In this document: piece after piece, positions 51,041-63,335 of the stretch | Position numbering within the stretch: position 1 is the first letter of the stretch | Layout of the letters: each line of letters starts with the position of its first letter | NCBI RefSeq assembly: GCF_036785885.1 | Contig: NC_092326.1 | Coordinates: 40,014,287-40,078,286 of the forward strand | Origin: Coffea arabica | Lineage: Eukaryota > Streptophyta > Magnoliopsida > Gentianales > Rubiaceae | Direction: 5' to 3' | Length of the DNA: 64,000 nt | Made by a program: the position numbers and the translations under genes | Notes under the pieces: model-generated | Database searches by the model: none | Told to the model about the DNA's origin: nothing | Seen by the model: the letters and a program-made list of their open reading frames with translations, nothing else

Positions 51041-51190
51041 CGCCCTCCGAGGCTTGGTCTGGCGGTTGAGGTTGCTGAAGATAGAGCCTTAGGTTCCTGG
51101 TTCGAACCTTGCTGCCAGCAAGTTATGGAGGGTGGGGAATAGTCTGCGGGGTCCACTTCCTGCGGGACACTCAATAAAAAAAAAAAAAAG
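51041..51190 (+). mobile_element. tRNA-derived SINE
   Basis: A polymerase III box A-like TGGTCTGGCGG (51055-51065) and a strong box B GGTTCGAACCT (51099-51109) are 33 bases apart. A body of about 65 bases follows, and then an A-rich tail from about 51174. This is the structure of a plant tRNA-derived SINE. Clear target duplications were not found. A functional tRNA is unlikely because the sequence cannot fold into a full cloverleaf and continues into the tail. Confidence 0.82.
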
Positions 51191-51427
51191 AAACAGCAGC
51201 ATTGGATTAACATGTCATTCAAGGCTCTCAAATGGCAAATGCCATTTTGTCCCAATTAAGGATGGCTTTGAACATTAATCGCTTCATAGTCTTTGGGAGA
51301 CAGAAAACCTCTTTGATTGTTGACCATTATGGACCCAAATAGATAAACAAATACGAAACCATGAAAAAATTTACAAGACATTGAATAATAGGCAAAAGAA
51401 ATTTCTTCTTCTATGAATCAAAGAGGG

Positions 51428-51535
51428 CTGCGCTTCTGTGCACATCAAAAAACAAACGACTCCGAGTCCGAGGTTATTGACCTGCTGCGCTTCTGTACTT
51501 CTCAAAAAACAAACGACTCCGAGGTTACTGACCAA
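51428..51535. repeat. 57-bp imperfect tandem duplication
   Basis: CTGCGCTTCTGT begins at 51428 and 51485. Both units share CAAAAAACAAACGACTCCGA and GAGGTTA...TGACC, with a small insertion of CCGAGT in the first unit. Confidence 0.8.
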
Positions 51536-51589
51536 GGGACCAGCCTGTTGACTTTTTAATACCTATGCGGGTATATACATATTAAGCCG

Positions 51590-51745
51590 CATTTGAGGTT
51601 GCGGTGTTTTTGATAAAAAAAAAATATATTTTTAGGTGTTAAAAGTACTTTTAAAACGTTTGCCGAACACCATCCCTAATTAGTAGTGGCGCCTTTGATT
51701 AAAAAGAAAAACACTTTTAGGTGCTAATAGTGTATTTTTGAGGCA
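51590..51745. mobile_element. Weak inverted/direct-repeat element
   Basis: GCATTTGAGGTTGCGGTGTT at the left is followed by two copies of an ACTTTTAGGTGCT-like motif and a GTTTGCCGAACACC piece that is a partial inverse. This may be a small degraded DNA transposon. Confidence 0.3.
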
Positions 51746-52270
51746 TCCGGTGAATTTACATAATTGGACACATCAAAATGGCATCACATTGTGGATCTTG
51801 GAGGAGGATTGTGATCTGAGGATCATGGGGCGGTTTTGGTGAAGGAGAAGATTGAGTTCCCATCCAGAAAGGTTGCAACTCAATGGTTCCGTTTTGGAGT
51901 CATTAGCCCCGCCCTACTGGTGAGGTCTTTCTTGCAGATGCTCCAGATTCAAGGAATGCCTGCCTAGACTTGCAGAGAAGGACACCAAGGATCCAGCACT
52001 TAAAATATCTTCCAACCAGAAAAGATCAGGATGACCAGTGTTCACCTCGCCGGATGGCTCTTCTTAATCACATTGAAAACATAGCTAAATTTAGAAATAG
52101 TGGTTGTTGATCATGATGATAGACAGATCCTTCATTGGGGGATAATGCATGATAATGCAACTTAACCTTAGTTGCTTGTATATATGATTAGTATTCGTTT
52201 TCACTGGTTTTAACGTTGGGGGGACAATAGTTAAAAAAGATAACTCCATCCAAGAATGTTCTACTTATAT

Positions 52271-52664
52271 ACTAGCATGGTTTGCTATCGCGAGTCATGG
52301 TCGTGTCACGGTCGCATCGCGATCTCGATTGTTCCACATTTACCGCGGTATATCAGTTGAATATCGGGTGATACACACATTATAACATATAAAAATTTTC
52401 AAAACATCTGAAAAAATCACCAAAATTAGAAAATATCAAAAAAATGCACAATCTGAAAAAATATCCGAATCAACTCGGATATATCGATCGATACCATACA
52501 TCTCGGATTCGAATCGGCTAATAGTGGCCGAGTCAGAGTGAGTCGTTGGGGATATGGTAATATTCGCGATCCAGAAATCGGTATCGTAACAATTTCCTTC
52601 ATTCCGGTTAGACTCGGCCGATTTATATCGGAATCGGCCGATTTTGCTAACATGCTTACTAGTA
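52271..52664. mobile_element. Possible terminal-inverted-repeat element
   Basis: ACTAGCATGGTTTGC at the left end is partly mirrored by GCTAACATGCTTACTAGT at the right. The interior is rich in ATCG and CGGAATCGGCCGA palindromic motifs, unlike the AT-rich surroundings. No coding frame. Confidence 0.45.
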
Positions 52665-52919
52665 AAGCAGAAAACCTGGGAGGTCTACAGCTACTGATTG
52701 GGGTGTGTGACTTATGGGACTGTAAAGCTAATAACTTTTAAGTAAGAACAGAATTATGCAACAAAACAGGGATATACCGCGTACCTGCATACATTGTTAA
52801 ATCACCTATCTTGATAATCTAAAAACAGAGCAATTCTCCCAATACCTACTCAATTCTTTTTAAGTTTTCCAACTCTTCAATTGATCATTGTCATTAGCCA
52901 CTGATGACCAGTCACTTCT

Positions 52920-54370
52920 TCTTCTTCTTCTTTTTTGATAAGAAAAAGGAAGATTTTATTAATGACAATTCGGGGGAAAAGGAAGATTGTTTTACAAAAT
53001 CCAGGGGATGGCGTCAGAGAGAATGAGTGTTAACTCCTGATTTAGCAAAAGATGCTAATTTATGAGGCACCTTGTTCGATTCTTTGGGACACCAATTGAT
53101 ATTAGCAACATATGAAACTACCATAGCAATTCTAATATCATCAATAACTAGGCCAATACAACTAAAACCTTCTTCCTTGTTGAGCGGAAGGTCAATGACT
53201 ATCCGTGAATTACCTTCAATTAAGAAAGATGGAATCTCGAGAAGCTCAGCAGGTAAAATAGCTTCTCTGGCTGCAATAGCCTCAATTAACTCAGCATCTA
53301 AAGTCCCCGAAAATTGTTTAGCCAAGCCCACAATAAATTCTCCTGTATTTTTTTTTGGGTGGAAATAAATTCTCCTGTATGGTTACGTATAACTACTCCC
53401 ACATCAGAAGTATTCTTTAACTCTGAGACGAACCCGTTTGAAGACGTTCATGGGAGGAGCAGACCAGTACGAAGGTTTCTGGACAAGCATTTGCATCCCT
53501 AAAAGAATTCAAAAGAGCTATGGCAACATTTACTTGGGTCATCGATCACGATCCCCACCTTTGATCACTTTAGTATTCGTGAGCTCCAAATTGCATAGCT
53601 CAAGATTGTAAAGAGCTCGCATTCCTTGGTGGGTAGTGATCAAATCAATTCTTTGACCCAAAGAGAAGCACTAGGAGTCTGGTATCTAATAAATACGCTG
53701 TTAGGGTGAAAAGACAGTAACCAAATTTGAATAGATGAAGAACATTGAAATAGTATGTGGAGAAGGTTCTCCGGGGTTTGCGGAACATTTGGGACAGGTG
53801 TTGTCCACTTCCAAGTCTCGCCGTTGGAGATTTTCGGGTGTGGCAGAGAGTTGTAGCAAAGTCTCCATCAAAAATGCTTCACTTTTCCCGGAATGTTGAG
53901 GCCCCCAAGTGTTTTTCCAGACTTTGTCTTTACCCCCACTAGAGCCACTATGAAGATCACTACTGAACTAGAAAAAGCGAAACGGCCACTTTTTGAGTAG
54001 TGCCAAAACTTGCGATCCTTGCCACCAGTTCGGGATAAAGGGATGCGCTTAATATTTAATAATCTCAGCTTCTTCTTTCCAAAATAAGCTATCGACCAAG
54101 AGGGAATTCCAATTGTGGGAATCATCAATTAAGCCACTGTCCTTGGCATTCGGATGATGGACAGAAGGTGGAGAACAGACATAGAAAGTTTTCGTTTTGG
54201 TAACAATGGATCTCTCCATATACAAATCGAGTCACCCGTGCCCACACTGTTTGAGGACTTTCCTGCCTTCAAGAATGCTGCGCCAGGTAAATGAGGGTCT
54301 GCTGCCCAACTGTGCATGAAGAAAATCAGAATCTGGAAAATATTTAGCATGAAGGATCTTGTACAATAGA
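52920..54370 (-). pseudogene. LINE ORF2 C-terminal remnant (zf-RVT and RNase H-like)
   Basis: On the minus strand from about 54350 downward the reading holds LINE ORF2 pieces in order: SIRxW-type GDSICIWRDPLLP, then GGKDRKFWHYSKSGRF and LNIPGKVKHF (zinc-binding zf-RVT region), then at 53331-53014 the RNase H-like part (AKQFSGTLDAELIEAIAARE, LIEGNSRIVID, ESNKVPHKLASFA). Frames change between blocks, so it is dead. The 3' end on the plus strand is at about 52920, beside a CTT/T-rich stretch that may be the tail. Confidence 0.85.
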
Positions 54371-54828
54371 GAGTGGGGCATCAACAAGCAAGCGCCATGC
54401 TTGTTTCGCTAACACGGCATAACTTCAAGAGAGATTCTTGACATATTTTTTGTCCTGTTAATGACCACAAATACTACCAAGAAATACCACCTTATACAAG
54501 CACCATTGCTTCTGTTTCTTCATAGAAAAGTGGATTCGCTTGAATTTCTAGCTCTATGGAAACTAATTCCTATTGATATCACGGCGTTAGCAGCAACGTA
54601 TTCCACATAAAACACTATATAGGATCCCTTTAAGTAAAATTGGTTGGTTTTTACACCAGTCATATGATTCAGTTCAGAAGCCCATGCTAGCAGTAAAAAT
54701 AATTTTTGTGGATAGTTGATTCTGCATTAATCATGTGGTTAAAACAATTAAACGGCCAATTGCTTTTGGTTTCTGATCTGGTTTGTTCACTTTGCATGGT
54801 TCGAGCTGCTTAGAACTGAGCTAGTGCA

Positions 54829-54834
<6 letters not shown>

Positions 54835-54892
<58 letters not shown>
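54835..54892. repeat. (AT)n microsatellite with (AC)n edge
   Basis: About 29 AT units followed by a short ACACACAC run. Confidence 0.95.
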
Positions 54893-54901
<9 letters not shown>

Positions 54902-55029
54902 TATATGTTTCACTCGCTAACGTGTGTTTAAAATGAAGGGCACACCTAAAATTACTAAGAATATTTGCAGTTATCCACTCCCCCATTGTTTTCTAACTTG
55001 GGACTTTTTCAACTGACCAAAAGGAACAC

Positions 55030-55165
55030 GTGTGTTTGGATCGAAAAGATTTGAAGTAAAATAATTTATTTCACAAATTTCAATCACATTTTTATCTTTT
55101 CAATCACATTTTTATCTCACATAATACTACAGTAATAACTCAAATAAATCATCCCAATAAACTCT
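55030..55165. mobile_element. Family A-like copy, reverse orientation, one end lost
   Basis: GTGTTTGGATCG marks one end. The interior AATCACATTTTTATCT occurs twice, followed by CACATAATACTACAGTAATA, the reverse of the ACTGTAAC...GATGTATGTGAGAT motif of family A. The second end is not recognisable. Confidence 0.45.
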
Positions 55166-55310
55166 ATCATGTGAGGTGAAATTTTCCAATTCTGAATTCG
55201 TCGTAGCTGTATGGAATGCATTTGAGTCTTCTTGTGTGACATACAATTGCGCACTAATGAAATGTGTAATATAGGAAATGGAAGATCAATATTGGATACA
55301 TTAAAGTTAG

Positions 55311-56443
55311 GGTAAATTATTCATGATTTCCCTATATTTTTTGCATTATACTACATGACCCCTCTAAAGTTTGAAGATATCCATGTAACTCCCTATAATT
55401 TTACGTAGGATGGAAAATAAATGGAAAGCGTCTTTGCTTACTAGGATTGATTGAGATGCACTCCAAAAGTGCATGTGATAATATTATAATATTCACTTAA
55501 CTCCCTTATGGTTTTTGCATAAACATCCACTTCAATTAATAGGAATGGCAATTGGGGCTGGGGCGGGGAGTGAGGACAATTTTTTCCCCCAATTTAGAAA
55601 TGGGGCAGGGATGGGGCGAGGGTATTTAAAAAAATTAATAAATATATATGTGTATATAATATTTAACTTAATTAGTTACAAACTTATAATAATGATATTA
55701 TTAGTTATATGTATTATATATTGTATATTAGTATGTATAATATAATTGATATTATAAATTATACTAATAATTATACATGTCTACTAATAGAAATTATTAA
55801 TTAATTATAATAAATTTACTAATACATTTATACTAAATTCCTAATTACACTTGATACAATAACACTTTTTTCTCAAAAAAAATAATGATTTAGTGATTGT
55901 ATTTGTATCAAAAGTAAAAACTTAACTACTTTAGTTTTTTTTTTGGTAAATAAAGATGCATTAAAATAAAGTCAAGTCAACAGAGTGCAAATTAAGGAAC
56001 TACTTTAGTTGTATTAGTTTTGTCATGTTGGATTATATTCAAATAATTTGTATTTAATTATTTTTATATGTTTCAATTGTGAAATTATAATGAATAATAA
56101 CTTTGTAATGTGTTGATATTTTACTACTTGATTATTTGTTAAATTTTGAATATAATAATTATATAACAAATTTTTATTAATCCCGTGGAGAAGCAAGGCG
56201 GGGCGGGAGGAGGCGGGGACGGGAGGTGGGGCGGGGGCGAGGGGAATTAATGGGCAGCGAGATGGGGTGTGGGGGCCTCTCCCCTGCCCTAATCCTGCCT
56301 CGTTGCCAACGGAGGTTATTTGTCATCAAATTCCACTTTACACGCAATTACAAAGGAATTATGTAGATATTTTGAAACTTTAGAAGATGATATGGAATTA
56401 TGCAGAAGTATAAGGAGGTTATCTGTAATTTACCCGTAAAGTT
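55311..56443. mobile_element. Terminal-inverted-repeat element interrupted by a second element
   Basis: The left arm starts GGGTAAATTATTCATG and the right arm, reverse-complemented, starts GGGTAAATTACAGAT. The arms stay alignable for about 95 bases with many mismatches (shared TAAAGTTT, TATCTACAT-like and TAATTCC-like pieces). The middle is occupied by a distinct GC-ended element (55545-56306). Confidence 0.65.
55545..56306. mobile_element. Nested element with GC-rich ends
   Basis: GGGG-rich ends (ATGGCAATTGGGGCTGGGGC at the left; CCCCTGCCCT...CGTTGCCA at the right) enclose an extremely AT-rich core at 55620-56170. TGGCAA and TTGCCA form the outermost inverted match. It lies inside the 55311-56443 element, so it is the younger insertion. 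Confidence 0.55.
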
Positions 56444-57461
56444 GAGTAAAAAGGCCAAATGATGCATTGTTTTCTAAGGAATTGAAGGACAAAACTTTTT
56501 TGGGGCTTTGTCAACAATGGTGACTAAAGTCGAAATCATCCAAGTTTTTGGTTTCTACAAAAGAAGAAAAGAGAGTAAAACTTTCTAATTAAAATTCAAC
56601 ATCCATGTAACTGATAAGTGGGATAGAAAATTCTCTGAAACTATAGGAGAAAACTTCCTAAGAGAATAGTAACTGATAAGTGGGATAGAAAATTTATTAA
56701 ACAAATGTCAAACAACTTTAGAAAAGCTCGCTTCGATCATTGATACAAGCTCGCTTTCCATTAACGATAAAAAATAAGCAGGTCCTACTGGTTGAAAAAG
56801 TGTACGTCAATCGGCTGTGCTCACTCCTGTTAGCTGCTACTTTTGTTTATTTTACGAATTCAATATCTGTAGTAGGAGGCAAAATTGAACCTGTCCTTTT
56901 ATGTTGCCATGAATTTTTCTTTTTATTTTATTTTCCCTGTGTAAGCTCAAAATAGAAAAAAAAAAAAAAAAAAAACTAATAGCAACGTCAAAGGATTACT
57001 TCATCTTGCTATTAGCATACTTAGGACTTGAGTGACTTCTTGCATTAACAAAAATTAAAGAAGGGTCAGTTTAATGGGTGTCCGTTAAGATATATTTCAG
57101 GTGTTAGAATTTTAGAAAACGTATAAATGCAAGAGAATTAATTAGGAAAAATGTATAAATACAAAAAAAGTAGTTAATTATTGTATACAACATTTCAGTG
57201 ACACAAGAAAATGGAAGAATTTCCAATTCTACACGATTTCTAAATTGGAGGAGTCCAAATAAACCCCAGATTGGCTAAGTCTCAGGGCTAATAGAATATG
57301 AAAATTTTTGTTCTCTTATGCTTCAGAAATATATATACATATATATATATATATAGACAACATTATGTAACAGCAACAGAACTCAGGCCGTCACACGAGA
57401 AAAGGTTTTATTTGGATTCTTTTCCCCTGCATCTTTGAAATTGGCCTTCATGGAAGAGGTG

Positions 57462-59720
57462 TTAACGTAAGATATCCAGAACCGCATAGTATCCTATCAG
57501 CAAAGGAAGTGATACAATTGTTCCAAATATTACCCTGAATAGCCAAACACAGTAACCTCTGTCAATTGGTAACTTGAAAAAAACAGGTAAGAAATACTTT
57601 GAATCCATCTAATTAACAGGCACGATTATAGAAGAAATGGTAAGACAATTCAGGAGTTTTGGAGAAAAGCTTACGCTGTGCTAAGTACGTTGGCATGCAA
57701 TCCATATTCTTGGGCATAAACAAATGAGGTTATCGATTGTGGCAATGCAGCCTATCAAAAGCATGAAAAGAAAGCAGCATTAATACATTTGATTAATAAA
57801 AGCAACATGCAAAAAAAAAAAAAAGGAAAAAAAAGAGGATGTCTACCATATACAATGGAAGAGGTTTAATTAGGTGCATAGTACCTAAAAATCCCTGATT
57901 TTAGGGCATACTCCTTCAAACAGGCTGGTTGACTGGTTGAATTACCTAAATTAATCTTGTTCTTTAAAGCTCTCAAATTCTTTCTCCTAGGCTTTGCTTT
58001 ACTTTTTTTTTTTTTTATTTTGTGCCATGAAGAAGACAAAAATTTCATGGTGTACAACTGGTGACCCAATACTCACAATATCTTCAAGGGAATCATGGAA
58101 TGTAGTGCAGAAGTTTCAAAAGGTATCCACTAAAGAATAACAATAGATTAAAGATGACAGCAATTTATAATTGGACCCCAAAAGGGAAAAAGGAGGGGGT
58201 GGAGAATAAGCATCTTTCTTTCCAATTTAGCTTTCATGCATGTAAACAAAAAACTATTATTTGTCCTGTTCTATATTTATGAGATTGCGTGGCATCCAAG
58301 AGCAATTGCTCCATCCTTTCAATTAACCCTTCAGTAGAATGGACTTGACAAATCAAGAATTTGATGCTCTGAGAGCTGACGATGGTGGTGTTGGTGGAGT
58401 GGGTAATCTGGCAAGGAATATAAGTGATCGTGCCTGAAATCATACTCCATAGCTAAATCCCTGTTTGAATTGCCTATTTTTTGAAGCTTTTATAAAACTA
58501 ATACCGTAACTATTTGATGTATATTATACGTACAAAAATAATATAAAAAAACATAGCAATTCAAACAAGGGCTAATATTTTACCTGCATCACTGCAATGC
58601 GCAGCACATCACCACGCAAACCCATGGCAAAAGAGCCAGCAGCGGTAAGTGCTGGTCCAACTACAAACCTTAAAACCATCCCATAAAAAGTTAAACCCAC
58701 ACCACAAGCTATAAATTTTTCTTGCCATGCGATGAAAAGCCCTGCATGGAGATCCATCCAGATAACAAGTTCGAGTACTTAGTTAGAGAGATTTTCTCCT
58801 GCATAATCTCAAGATTTCATTTCAAGGGTAACAAGGATTATACATAAATAGAATGTTTCTCACCCATGGTAAACATTGCCACACCACCCCCAGCTTTTGA
58901 CATGATCAAAATTGATCCTTCAACTATTTCCGGCATCTTAATATGCCACCTAAAGAACAGTTCAAATTCATCAATAATATGTGAAGCGAACAAAATGTCG
59001 CATATATTGCGAAATCTTATTGTGCATATGTGCATACCTGTTAGAAACAAGAGCCCAGATGAGGCCGATAATGCAGGCATAAGAGTTAGGATTTTTGGCA
59101 AGTTTAGTCCGAACAGTGTTCAGTACGGACAGAAAAGAAGGTGAGTGGATCGCCACTGGTGCACTGGAACTTTCTTCCAAGTCTCTTCCCATCTCGATTT
59201 CAGCATGTGAATCTCCATTCATGGACCTTGCATCAACAGCTTCGGACCTTGCTTGTCTCCATTCCAACAGAATAAGCAAAGCAATGAACCACAGAAGAGA
59301 TTGAATAACGGATGACTGAACAACAAGATTTTCTCCCAAGTCTCCGTACATGGCTTTCAACAATGGGGCACCAAGAACAAGAGTGTTGTTCAAACTGGCT
59401 AAAGAAAAGGTGGTGATACACCAATCGAAGCTTCCCTTTTTACTTAAATTCACCCACAAGGCCAAAACTATTCCAACGATAAATTTCGCGATTACATCTG
59501 CTATGAGGAAGCCACGATTCATGGTGTAAGGATTAACATGAGCTGTGAACTCGAAGGTAAAAAATGGGATGATAAAGTAACAATTGAATCTGTTTATGGC
59601 ATCACATTGATCAAGTTTAAACATGTGCCACCACTTCACGGACCCGTAGCCTAAACCTAATGCTACGTAAAGTGGTGCCATGGCCGTCACCACCTTGTAT
59701 ATATCACCTCCGTCTATCAT
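57462..59720 (-). CDS. PIN5: Short PIN auxin transporter, PIN5-like
   Basis: Five exons join in frame to 358 residues: 59720-59038, 58949-58864, 58741-58584, 57751-57675 and 57534-57462. Exon 1 has the N-terminal membrane block (YKVVTAMAPLYVALGLGYGSV, then QCDAINRF and FTFEFTAHVNP), the NTLVLGAPLLKAMYG crossover region and a hydrophilic loop of only about 58 residues (155-212), far shorter than in canonical PINs. The C-terminal block follows: NPNSYACIIGLIWA, SILIMSKAGGG, AALPQSITSFVYAQEYGLH, STAVIFG. Short PINs of this type (PIN5, PIN8) sit in the endoplasmic reticulum and move auxin between cytosol and ER lumen. Loop content and the GYGSVKWWH segment favour PIN5. A proline found in long PINs before the crossover NTLV is asparagine here. 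The gene is complete and undamaged. Confidence 0.95.
58459..58571. mobile_element. Small inverted-repeat element inside PIN5 intron 3
   Basis: CCCTGTTTGAATTGC at 58459 is mirrored by GCAATTCAAACAAGGG at 58556-58571, one mismatch. The interior has CCGTAACTATTTGATGTATA, as in family A. The right edge is 12 bases from the exon 3 donor. Confidence 0.8.
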
Positions 59721-62700
59721 TTTTACGTGTGGTAATGTACCAGAAATTGATATATAGTTTTGAGGGTTTTAGATTTAGAAGCTGTTTGGTGAGAGAGATG
59801 GAGAACCAAAGGAAATGGCGAGGATTTTATATAGGAGAGTGGAATTGGCCACTTGAACAGTAGCGTCCTGGTGCCTTCGTAGGGTCATTTCGAGCTAGTT
59901 AAACGTCAAAAAGTTAAATTATCTTATTCGCCACTAAAGCTCATAAGTGTACAAAATTTAGAAGCTGGGTCACTCTCTTACTGATACTGCCTTACGGAAG
60001 ATCGATCCTCTTCCAATTTGTTTGTTAATGGCATATCGGCTCACTGTGGCTTGAGAACAAAAGAACATCAATATCAAGTTCTGTTCCTTTGGTTGATTGA
60101 TTGAATATCTCAGGGATGATATATCTATCCTTGGTGATTCTTTTTGAGTAAATAAAATGCCATGCATAACTAAGATAAAATGTCAACTCAATCATTCTTG
60201 CTTGGGAAACCGAAGTTAACCTTGGTGTAAAATTCAGGACCTGGAGAGTCAGAATCAAACTTTTCAAAGGCCTGTACTATTTGAGTTTGATTTGTAGGAT
60301 CTGTAAAATTGTCGTCATAGTCAATAAATGCATAATTTGGTGCATTCTTGGAAAGAGAGGGAGCACAAATCAGGGTTCCTGTAAATCATGATCAATAGGG
60401 TGACATAGATTTTCCACAATGTTTGCAAGTGCTTAGTGCACTTATTCAATGAGCAGCCTCATAATCTGTGTACTAGACTCGTACTTTGTTCTCTTCCGTT
60501 TTCTGAAAAGTAAAAGAACCAGCCTTCTGAAATGTTGTATTCATGGAATCTTATACAGGTCGACTGCATTAAAATAATTTTGAAAGTGGTTCATTTATAT
60601 CACATATAGAATCCAACTTTGAATGTTCCACAACTGCACAACGCAGGAATTTTGTTAATATTCTTCGAACATCATTCTTCCTTGCTTAATTCATCAGCAT
60701 CGAATGCTCTTCCCGATATATAATTTCAAGGGATTCCATTTATATAATTTTAGAAATTAGACCAGACCAGAGGCACCTAGATCAATTATATATGAGAGTA
60801 TTTAATGCATGCAGAATTTTGAAATCACATTTCCATAGATCATGACATTATCAATTGCGCCTAAAAATTAATATAAAGGCCTTCAAAAGTGAAATATCAA
60901 CTCTTGGCAGTATTTTCGTGTTGTGGATTAAAGGGCTTTTTTTTTTTTTTTTTTTTTTCTGTTTCGTACTTCAGAAATAGAAATTAAACTTTCGATAGTA
61001 TACATAATACTAGTTATTCGTATGTATTCATTATTGATCGATTAATCTTAGACTATATGAAGGATTCACCTAATCCCTTGAGGAAAGAAAAGAAATTTTA
61101 CCAATAGTGAATATTAGCAATTGCTAGTTAGACTTTCAAGCAAAAGGAATTAGAGATATAACATATTTATAGGTCACAACCACAGCTCAATTACACTTGA
61201 TCCGCTCAAACCCATCCATTAATAAGTAGTTTTGGGTATATAATGAACTTTGAATGGATTTAAATGTATGAAATTTAATTGATGGGTAATGGGCTGACTT
61301 GCGTTACCCGTTTAATAAATTTAAAAATAATCACACATTTAAACCCAATTTTTAGTAGATGTTAAGTGGATAAATTTGAATTTTTTACCAATCCAATAAT
61401 AATAAAGCATTGTTATTTCTTTTTAAACAATATCCAAAGGAAAAAACAAAGAAAAAACAAGTAAGTCATAAATGGATTATGCAGTATATCCATACTCATT
61501 TGTTAAATGGGTATAAACGGATTATCCCATTTTGACACATTGATTAAATGTGTATAAAAGGATTGATTCATATATTAAATGAATATAAATGGATTGATCA
61601 AATTATACTCCGAACCTATTTATGACTCACCCAAATCTACCCGAATCACTGGATTTGATACCTCTAAATGTACTTAGAGAACTGCGCATGAAGACTGAAG
61701 AAGATGTTGACACCTAGATATATTGGTGAATTTTTCAGTGGAATATCCCGTGAATTTCATAGCGTGATCTCAAACTCTAAATACAATCCCTGGTTTACAA
61801 TGTTTTAGTAGAACATGACTTGTGCTTATTCCATATCTTGAAATTCAACAAGATCCCAGCAGAAACAAACGTATGTTTTCTCTTCTGTTTGATATTTTAT
61901 TAGCATTTTTTCTGCGGCCCTGTGTGGAGACTCAGACTACGACTGTATATTTCTTTTAGTGGATTAGATTACTTCATCCGTCAACATCCATTTTAAAAGT
62001 CGTGTCCTGTGAGAAATAAAATTCTGAGAAGTTGCACACCAGCCTCCACTAACCAGGTTACGGCCAAATCTTTGATGGAATGATACAACACCCTGTTTTG
62101 GTCACTAATTCGCTGACATCCACTTAGAATTTCTTAACATGCTTTTATACTGGACAAATTCCACCATTCATGAATGCATCAGGGTAAAAATATACAGAAA
62201 CCAAATTCATGCTTTAAGTAGGTTACATTTCAGTCTTACCAAGCATCACTTTTCTTTCATTGCTACAATTTTTTGGACTATGTGATCATCTATGTACCCC
62301 ACGATCCACAGGTTGCAAGCATTTGCGCCTTCTCGAGTGCTTTTGATGCATGCACGCGAAAGTTTTGCCATGGCAAACTGGCGTTGGTGGAATAAGAATA
62401 ATATCAGATCTAGCTTGTTGAGGAACAAGAAACTCAACAAAATTTTCAAGGCTTAACCTAAATATCACTAGACTAGAGTGTTGCATGCCATTCAAACACA
62501 AGGCCAAAGTGTCAGGTTAGACTGATTTGAGCAAAAATTGGGCCTATGTCCAACTTAACAAGAAAGAATATGGAGTGAACATATTCCTTATTCGGATTTC
62601 CCTTTTCCTTTTTTTCAATTCTTGTTAGCTTCTTTCGAGCTAATAATAATACAACATGAAAAATGACAACTCGAGTGATTCTTGTCTTCTTTTGGAGAAA

Positions 62701-63335
62701 GATTGATTCAACATTTCAGTTGAGACAGAACGCCATTAGTGGTTTATGGATGCCCGATAAATGGAATACATGCATGATTTGTACTCAAAGGTGACCAAAG
62801 ACAGTTTGATGCTTAATGCGTTGTTGAGCTGCGCATCCTCCACAATAATGAACAGAATGAACCTCTAGTGGAAGAGAAAGAAGGGCATACATTTGTTCAT
62901 GCTTTCTTTGACTTATTCTCACTGTCTAAAATCTAAATACAGATACATTCATATACCACATTCACTAGTCACTGCCCGTGTATATTAAAACTTAAAAAGT
63001 TTAGTACTCAAATCAAATTTCTTTTGATGAATATCCAATCTGTGAGCTGTTGACACGGTTTGAGCACGGATTTAGTGGAAAGTGATCACAGATAGTGTAA
63101 TTTAAGGGGAATAGTTCAAGGCACCAAAGAAAAGATGCTGGCATATAAACTGTGTGGTTGTTTAAATCCCTCGTGCTTTTCTCCATCCTACACCTTCTAC
63201 GTCATTGCATAGACAAAGAAAAAGATGTGCCAAGGCATCTACTTAGAATTTGATCGGTGATGCATTAAGAACAGCTATTCTAGTACTTTCTTAAACAAAA
63301 AAAGCCTGTGCTATTCTAGTACTTTCTTAAACCTA
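59721..63335. other. PIN5 upstream region and intergenic DNA
   Basis: The first few hundred bases are presumably the PIN5 promoter. The rest is AT-rich; no coding frame or RNA gene was recognised. A 22-base piece starting CTATTCTAGTACTTTC is repeated at 63275 and 63311. A T run occurs at about 60937-60959. Confidence 0.45.

Noticed and set aside
51041-51115. tRNA gene
   Set aside because: Box A and box B are present, but no acceptor stem or full cloverleaf can be formed and an A-rich tail follows, so a SINE fits better.
52271-52664. CpG island or regulatory region
   Set aside because: The ATCG-rich composition comes with inverted ends, so a degraded transposon is the simpler reading.
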